Shown here: positions 26,122 through 31,883 of the stretch, in pieces
Numbering within the stretch: the first letter of the stretch is position 1
How the letters are laid out: every line of letters begins with the position of its first letter
Virus record (IMG/VR): IMGVR_UViG_3300025736_000107
Coordinates: 1 to 31,883 of that record
Source: a virus
DNA length: 31,883 nt
Strand: one strand, 5' to 3'
Program-made: the position numbers and the translations under genes
Notes under the pieces: model-generated
Database searches by the model: none
Told to the model about the DNA's origin: nothing
The model's input: the letters and a program-made list of their open reading frames with translations, nothing else

Positions 26122-29100
26122 TCACCTCTTCCTTTTCTGGCTTGAGTTGTTTCGGTATGTCTTCTTCGCCGGGGCTTCTATTACCTCTTCCTCTGGCTCG
26201 GGCTCGTAGGTACTGAATGTCATCAGGCCCGCACTCTTGGTGAGCATGTCGAACGCATCGATCTCACCGGCCAGGAACGCGATCGCGTTTTGCACCTGGA
26301 TCGGCTGCGTGGATCTGATCTGGTTGAGTAGGAAGCTGGGCACTCGCTCGTAAGACAGCGGCTTCATCCCGGTCGGGGACCACTTGACAGTCTGTCCCTG
26401 GAGCTTACCGCCTTTGGGGTCGCCTTTCTCGTACTTGCCCTTTTGGGTGGTTTTATACTCACCCTTATCGTCGACGCCCAGGAGCTCTGCCAGCGTCGTA
26501 TACTGCCGACCGGCCCAATCACTACCAGATATCGCCTCCATGGCCATCTTGAGGACGATAGAGCTCTTGTGCTTCAGTGAGATAAGCGGATGCCGAATGA
26601 ACTTCAGGGGATCCCGAAAGTGGCCCATGATGGAGAAGTATTTTCGCTTCTCGTCATCACCTCCCAGTGCCTGGTAGATCGGGGTGACGTCGACATCGAG
26701 CCATCGCAGGTATCCGGTCTTCCAAGCCTTCTTGTAGCGTTCGATGAAATTATCATCGTCCTTTAATGACAGCAGGAAGTTGGCGATCATCGTGGCGGTC
26801 AGGCCCTTCAACGCGATACGGAACCAGAAGTCCCGGTACATTTTACCTTCTTCGCCCAGCTTGAACGCCTTGGCCATCGACCGAATATTAGATTCGGTCC
26901 AATCCGGGGCGAGTAACAACAACCTGCCGATGTGCTGAGTAGTGGGGTTGCGGCCCATACGCTGGAGATGCAGGCCCCCGAAATCGTCGTTATACAGATT
27001 GGCCACCATCTTGGCCAACTTCTCATTAGTGATCGTGCCAGCCTCAAGTCGTTTACGGTACTTATGCTTGAGGTGTCGGTATTCTAATAAGGCTCCCTGA
27101 ACCTTGAGGAACGGTCCTAATTTTTGGAACAAGAACTTATTCTGCACCTCACGGAATTCCATAATCTTTTTCTTGATCGGTCCGGCAACTGGTATCTTAT
27201 CGAGGAACCGACCGATCATCGTCGTCTGGTGCTGCCAGATGCTCTCATCCCAATCCTGAGTGCGTCCAACGGTCAGGCCCGCCCCTACGATTTCCTGGAG
27301 CTCCCCGTCGAATCGCTGGATCGCCGCTCGCCCTGCCCGGTAGCCCTTGACGGTGGTGCCGATGGGATCGACGAGGCCACGGATCCCGGTCTTGCCGCCC
27401 AGAACGTACGAACGGATGAACGCCTGATGGTGGAATAGCGAAGTGAACAGTACGTTATGCTTGAGGATCATGTTCCATTTGGAGAGAGAATCCCACGCCC
27501 ACCCGTCAAGCGTAGAGCGACCGAGTGCGTTGTTGAGCTTCCTGGCGAGCTTCGGTTCGGCGAACAGCGGCTGCCATTCCAGAGCGTCCCGCTTGCCCGC
27601 ATCTTCTGGCAGGATCATAAAATTGTTGCTTCTGAGTTCATCATCCATACTGGTCAGCTCGCCGACCGGGGACCACTGGCCCAGGTGCGGGTGCACCAGC
27701 TGGATCCAATCTTGCCCCTTATCCTTGGCGGTCTTAAAAACACCTTGCTCCAGGGCAGCCTTAACCATGTATCTGTCAGCCTGAGCCTGCTCAACCTGGA
27801 TGTGAGCGGCCTGATATGCGGTTGTGGCGCCCTTAACCCATAACTCCTTACCATCGGCCCATCCTTGCAGGATCGACGAGTACAGCCGCTCCTCAGAGCG
27901 GTCAGTTTCCTGCTCGAACTTCTGGTGTCTGCCGTGCTGTCGTTTCTTCTTGGGATTGATCTTCTGGGTTTCAGCGCCCCAGAGCCGCATGGTGTAGTTG
28001 TCCACCACGTTCTGGATCATCCCGGCTGACATCTTTTCCAGACCCGCCTGGTAGTTTAGGTTGATGATTTTCTCGGCGAACTTCTTAATGGCGGGAGGTA
28101 GGTTCTGACTCTCGTCGACGAGCCCCTGCTGATCAGGAGTCAGATCGGCGTAAAACTTATCGATCTCGACCGCCTCTTTGCCCTTGAGGTCGATATACAA
28201 CTGCACCGCCGCATCGATCCGCTTGAGCTCCCGCGTGGTCTTGGCGTTAATCTTCTTGATCCCAGCGGCCACCGCCAACTCCTGCTGTAGGGCGTCGGTC
28301 GCGCCGTTAATACCCATCGCCGCCACGTCGCGATCATACCACCAGCTATCCCAGATCTCTTCGATCTTCGCGACCGAAACCTGCTTAATGTCCTTGATCC
28401 ACTTGTCTTTCTTGTAACTGCGTCGACCTTCCAGATAATCGAACACTGCCTTAGCGACGTCCTCCTTCGCGATCTTCTTCTGCTCGTCTTTAGGCGGGAC
28501 CATCGGGTCGGGTTTGCGGCCCATCTTCTCAAGAGCCTCACGGTCACGTTTATGGAGTTCCTGGTTCGCCGGGGTCATCTCCTTGAGCTCGTCGTAGTAA
28601 TCGTCCCAGCTTTCCAGGTTGTCCTTGTATTTTGGGCGGGAGATTTTCTTGTCGTCTTCCTCGCCCTCCTCGCGGATCTGGAAGGATGGACCTGGCTTGA
28701 TCTCTTCGCCCGCGTAGAATCGCTTAATGATGCCAATAACCTTGATCGGTTTCGTCCCTGCCTGAAATTCTACATTGGTGCGACGGCCAGACACTTGGTA
28801 ATACTCGTTGTGCTTGTCATAATCACCTAACCCGTCCTGTAGGTCCAGCATGACCTCACCGTTGTGTTGTCCGATCCACCCGGTAAGTTTTGATAGTTGT
28901 TTGGCGTTTGGCAGTTGCATCAGGTCGATACCACCGGACTCTGGTAACAAACGGATATTACCCAAATTCATATATTCCAACATACCATTGGTGCCGCCTG
29001 CCTCTCGGTGGTCGTAGGATCGCTCGCCATGCGGTCCACCTTCTCGCTTGCCTGAGAGGTCTATATATGTGCCTGTGGTGGTGAGATAACCAGCCTCGGC

Positions 29101-31800
29101 GATGTTGGTGGTGGTGCCCAGCTTCTTGATCCGCTTACGATCGATATTGCCGGTGGGTGCCGGCCCCTTGGCGATCGGCTCGCCCTTAGCGGCCTTGTAC
29201 GCCTTTTGCCAATCGGGCTGATACTCGAAGATCGTCGGGTTCTTATCGAACAATCCCTTGACATCCTTGGCACCGCGGACATCATAGCCCTGGCGTTTAA
29301 GGTGCCGGGATATCTTAGACCACTCTTCGTTAGTGATCGATTTGGGATCTATATCACGTACCTGGAAGGACACATTAGCCTTAACGGCCCGAGAGTCGAT
29401 GGCTTTCGCCTTCATTGGCGCGGCCTTGGCTGGCTTTCTGACCCCTGTCCCGGACTCTTGGTACATTTCTTCAATTTCTTTGGGAATCTTAGCACCACGC
29501 AGCGTCCGGATCCGCTGGATCAGAGCTCGCAGGGACTTTCTGGCCCCGGCAAACAGCTCTCTAATTGGGCCTGCCGTCTCATGCAGCTTCCGTCCGAAGT
29601 GGAAGTCTCGCCCCTCCTGCCCGTAATGCTCTTCTACGCTCCGTCCGTCTTCTGAGGCGACATGATATTTCCGATAAACCGCTTGCTTTTGGGGTGATAG
29701 GCGATACCAGGCCCGGTGATACCACTCTTCGACGAGGGTGTCCGCATCGTGACCGCGATAGAGTTGGATGGCTGTTCGGGTGGCAGAGCTTTCAAGGTTA
29801 GGGAAAGTGAACCCCATGACCCCGTATTTCTTTTTTGTTCCGTCGGCATTGTATTTCGTCAATCCTTCCGCTTCTATAATCTCGTCGGTCGCCGCCATGA
29901 CCTCACCGGAGATCATCAGAGCGTCGTTGGCGTCGAAATCAGGGTCCGTTTTTATCAGCTGCTTGGCCAGCCGGGCAGTGCCTTTGGACGTGGTGCCCCA
30001 TTTGACCTGGCGATCGATCTCGGCGATCGTCTTGTTCGCCCCGGTCCCCTCCGGTTCCGTTGCCGTAGCTGCGATCGCCTTCGGGGGCTTCTCAACTACC
30101 GCAGATTCCTCGGCAGTTGGCTTGGTTTTTGCTATTTCTCGTTCAACTGATTTAATTCTATATAACGGTACTCGATGGTTACCAATAACCGCTACGGCAG
30201 CTTCCGCACTATCTACAGAACCAGCAGAATTACCCTTGAACTCACCCACCACCTCGCCGCCATTAGTGGTCCTGAGCCGAATAATATCACCTTCACGCAA
30301 TCGGCCATATTCTACTTCCTCCCACTGCGGTTTCCAATCCACGTCCTCAGTCGCACCCTGCTCGCTCAAAGGCGTTATTTCCGATTCTAAGGGCTTATCT
30401 TTTTTGGAGGTAGTTTGAGAGGTCTTCTCGGGGATCGTCGGTCCTGGGACCGTAGAGCTGCCCTGAGGGGCGTCCTTTGGTGCTCCAGGCTGTGGCTTAC
30501 CCGCAACTTCGGGGGCAGAGCCTGGCGGTGGGACGGGTCTTGGTTTGAACTCCGAGGTCCTGCCGTGAAGAAAGTTAGATGCATCTGTCGCATTAGCAAA
30601 CTCAGCCTCCCTGCCGGTCCCGACAATATCCGGGTGAGTCTGGTGCGATTTTGCTCTATAAGCCTTTTTGATTTGTGATTCTGTGGCGTTACTCGGCAGC
30701 CCAAGCTCAGATAGAGCCTGCTCCCGCATCCGCCACAGCTCCGAAGTTGCCTTCTCCATCTCCATCAGGCTCTTACCGGCCAGCATGGATTTTGCTTTCG
30801 CTCGCACGACGCCGGACAATCTCAGGGCCGGCGGCAATAAAGCGGCAATGATTACATCCTCGAGTTCACCACCCTGGGACGCCGCTAAACTTGCAAACAG
30901 GGCAGATTCCGCCCCCAGCTCCCCAGCCGCCCCCATCTTGCCTAATTTTCGCAACTTGCCCAGAGTCTTAAGCGTACCGCTCATGGCGGCCCCTTCGCCG
31001 GGCAATCCGCCAGACGCCCGACTCTCGACCTCCCAGGCCAGAGCGTCGTGTAAGGTTCCGACTTCCTTGGGAACTATTTTTTTGGCAACGTACAGCCTGG
31101 CAAGAAAAGCCGACAGGCCAGCACCAACATCGGTCACCTTTTCGCCTAATCCTTCTGGTTGCGGCACCTGTATCGCATAGCTGCCGCGTTCTTTTTCAAG
31201 TGCCTGATGAACACCTTCTCGTTCTTGGGTTTTTTCAGGGCTAAAATACGCCTTATTCATCCCGTAGACGAACTTGCCCACCTGCTTGGTATCGTGCCAC
31301 AGTTCACCTAATAGACTGCCCCCCTGGTAATCCTGTGGTTCCCCTAACGACTCGGCAGTTTGTGCTAAAACACCCATCGATTCGGCCACGTTTGAACTGG
31401 GCCTCGCCCGCTCAAGGTCTTCCAGAATGAAACGGTTCATAAACTGCTGGACGGCGCGTTCTGGTAACGCTGGACGTTCTTTATTAAATAAATCGGGCCT
31501 GGTATCTCGCACGTCCGCTGGTGTACCTGAAGGGAACTGCGGACCGGGCATGGCGGGGTTGGCTATCGGCGGTGCAGCCTGCATCGGCATCGGCGGACTG
31601 GACGGATCGGGGATCGACACGCCGGCGGATATGGACGGATCGTACTGCGGTGGTTCCTGGTAAGTGAAGCCCTGCTCGTTAGGGGCGACTGGTAGATTTG
31701 CCACAACACCAGACAGTCGGCTGGTGCTCTCTTCCGGTTCCGGACCCTCTAATTCAGGCGACCGAGGTAGGTTTGCGACGATACCAGATAGTCTGCTCAT
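26122..31800 (-). CDS. Giant multidomain internal virion / ejection-type protein with J domain
   Basis: 1892 aa. ACGGAG stands 7 nt before the ATG. Residues 2-13 and 27-38 repeat SRLSGIVANLP. A Pro-rich stretch follows to ~100. At about 358-420 lies a DnaJ-type domain: ALSELGLPSNATESQIKKAY, then HPD at 389-391. Around 660-760 (TLVEEWYHRAWYRLSPQ) and 890-1010 (AEAGYLTTTG, SYDHREAGG) are blocks like the large polyvalent protein domains of phages and conjugative elements. Residues ~1420-1870 form the long helical C-terminal domain of such proteins (FHHQAFIRSYVLGG; GLTATMIANFLLSL). It is probably packed in the virion and injected with the DNA. The tail is basic (KKTYRNNSSQKRKR). This gene takes 18% of the window. 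Confidence 0.8.
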   Translation of the reverse strand: MSRLSGIVANLPRSPELEGPEPEESTSRLSGVVANLPVAPNEQGFTYQEPPQYDPSISAGVSIPDPSSPPMPMQAAPPIANPAMPGPQFPSGTPADVRDTRPDLFNKERPALPERAVQQFMNRFILEDLERARPSSNVAESMGVLAQTAESLGEPQDYQGGSLLGELWHDTKQVGKFVYGMNKAYFSPEKTQEREGVHQALEKERGSYAIQVPQPEGLGEKVTDVGAGLSAFLARLYVAKKIVPKEVGTLHDALAWEVESRASGGLPGEGAAMSGTLKTLGKLRKLGKMGAAGELGAESALFASLAASQGGELEDVIIAALLPPALRLSGVVRAKAKSMLAGKSLMEMEKATSELWRMREQALSELGLPSNATESQIKKAYRAKSHQTHPDIVGTGREAEFANATDASNFLHGRTSEFKPRPVPPPGSAPEVAGKPQPGAPKDAPQGSSTVPGPTIPEKTSQTTSKKDKPLESEITPLSEQGATEDVDWKPQWEEVEYGRLREGDIIRLRTTNGGEVVGEFKGNSAGSVDSAEAAVAVIGNHRVPLYRIKSVEREIAKTKPTAEESAVVEKPPKAIAATATEPEGTGANKTIAEIDRQVKWGTTSKGTARLAKQLIKTDPDFDANDALMISGEVMAATDEIIEAEGLTKYNADGTKKKYGVMGFTFPNLESSATRTAIQLYRGHDADTLVEEWYHRAWYRLSPQKQAVYRKYHVASEDGRSVEEHYGQEGRDFHFGRKLHETAGPIRELFAGARKSLRALIQRIRTLRGAKIPKEIEEMYQESGTGVRKPAKAAPMKAKAIDSRAVKANVSFQVRDIDPKSITNEEWSKISRHLKRQGYDVRGAKDVKGLFDKNPTIFEYQPDWQKAYKAAKGEPIAKGPAPTGNIDRKRIKKLGTTTNIAEAGYLTTTGTYIDLSGKREGGPHGERSYDHREAGGTNGMLEYMNLGNIRLLPESGGIDLMQLPNAKQLSKLTGWIGQHNGEVMLDLQDGLGDYDKHNEYYQVSGRRTNVEFQAGTKPIKVIGIIKRFYAGEEIKPGPSFQIREEGEEDDKKISRPKYKDNLESWDDYYDELKEMTPANQELHKRDREALEKMGRKPDPMVPPKDEQKKIAKEDVAKAVFDYLEGRRSYKKDKWIKDIKQVSVAKIEEIWDSWWYDRDVAAMGINGATDALQQELAVAAGIKKINAKTTRELKRIDAAVQLYIDLKGKEAVEIDKFYADLTPDQQGLVDESQNLPPAIKKFAEKIINLNYQAGLEKMSAGMIQNVVDNYTMRLWGAETQKINPKKKRQHGRHQKFEQETDRSEERLYSSILQGWADGKELWVKGATTAYQAAHIQVEQAQADRYMVKAALEQGVFKTAKDKGQDWIQLVHPHLGQWSPVGELTSMDDELRSNNFMILPEDAGKRDALEWQPLFAEPKLARKLNNALGRSTLDGWAWDSLSKWNMILKHNVLFTSLFHHQAFIRSYVLGGKTGIRGLVDPIGTTVKGYRAGRAAIQRFDGELQEIVGAGLTVGRTQDWDESIWQHQTTMIGRFLDKIPVAGPIKKKIMEFREVQNKFLFQKLGPFLKVQGALLEYRHLKHKYRKRLEAGTITNEKLAKMVANLYNDDFGGLHLQRMGRNPTTQHIGRLLLLAPDWTESNIRSMAKAFKLGEEGKMYRDFWFRIALKGLTATMIANFLLSLKDDDNFIERYKKAWKTGYLRWLDVDVTPIYQALGGDDEKRKYFSIMGHFRDPLKFIRHPLISLKHKSSIVLKMAMEAISGSDWAGRQYTTLAELLGVDDKGEYKTTQKGKYEKGDPKGGKLQGQTVKWSPTGMKPLSYERVPSFLLNQIRSTQPIQVQNAIAFLAGEIDAFDMLTKSAGLMTFSTYEPEPEEEVIEAPAKKTYRNNSSQKRKR

Positions 31801-31812
31801 GGGTGTGCTCCG

Positions 31813-31883
31813 TTATTTCATCAGCTCAGCAAGTGCCTGCCGCATACTAGGAATGTCTTTCGATCCGAGCACCAGCTTAGCTT
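31813..31883 (-). CDS. C-terminal fragment, likely the end of the signal-peptide protein at 1-673
   Basis: Twenty-two codons plus stop entering from the right edge: AKLVLGSKDIPSMRQALAEL then MK. It ends 12 nt before the giant gene. Its frame (last two bases of a codon at 31883-31882) fits exactly the frame left open at position 1. Either it is the 3' end of that gene in a circular genome or the end of another late gene. Confidence 0.6.
   Translation of the reverse strand, partial: AKLVLGSKDIPSMRQALAELMK

Overview
The window reads as a small temperate tailed phage (Caudoviricetes, podovirus-like), about 31.9 kb. It carries a terminase pair, a P22-like portal, an N4 gp56-like major capsid protein, a scaffold-like protein and one 1892-residue internal/ejection-type protein. 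It also has a tyrosine recombinase with a small HTH protein beside it. Shine-Dalgarno sites are strong (AGGAG) and no DNA or RNA polymerase is encoded, so the host is a bacterium whose replisome and transcription machinery are used. I cannot name the host from sequence alone. The two ends of the window fit each other in frame inside one gene, so the window may be a complete, circularly permuted genome.

Layout. A leftward (minus) late unit starts near 9.6 kb: TerS, TerL, portal, two small proteins, an intrinsic terminator, scaffold, capsid, a probable decoration protein, an unidentified 209-aa protein, a SAM methyltransferase and a signal-peptide protein (cut by the window edge). If the ends join, this continues into the giant 5.7-kb gene at 31.8-26.1 kb and a small membrane/coiled-coil gene. 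The integrase (9.9-10.8 kb, minus) lies just upstream of this unit. A rightward unit starts at 10.87 kb (HTH/Xis-like, Cys-rich protein, winged-helix-like protein). An 880-bp region with repeats and no convincing gene follows, ending in an attenuator-like hairpin directly in front of a ribosome site.

From 12.96 to 24.4 kb the rightward early unit holds an SLT-type lysozyme-like protein, a Rad50/SbcC-like ATPase, a phage protein likely to act in recombination, an HD hydrolase, an MBL-fold hydrolase and a Rho-N/zinc protein. These are followed by a replisome-organiser-like protein with iterons inside its gene, a run of small proteins, a hexapeptide-repeat protein, and a RusA resolvase. Replication and recombination therefore seem to rest on an initiator that recruits host enzymes plus a home-made recombination set.

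Between 24.43 and 24.85 kb lie two related structured RNAs, each followed by a terminator-like hairpin. The first has a tRNA acceptor stem, T-arm and D-arm but an abnormally long anticodon arm. After them comes a lysis-type cassette of small membrane proteins, including a nested pair resembling spanins, closed by a strong terminator at 25.76 kb where the two transcription units converge. The strongest candidates for something undescribed are the tRNA-like RNA pair, the 64-bp inverted repeat shared by the replication gene and the int-terminase gap, and the giant protein with an embedded J domain in a very compact virion module.
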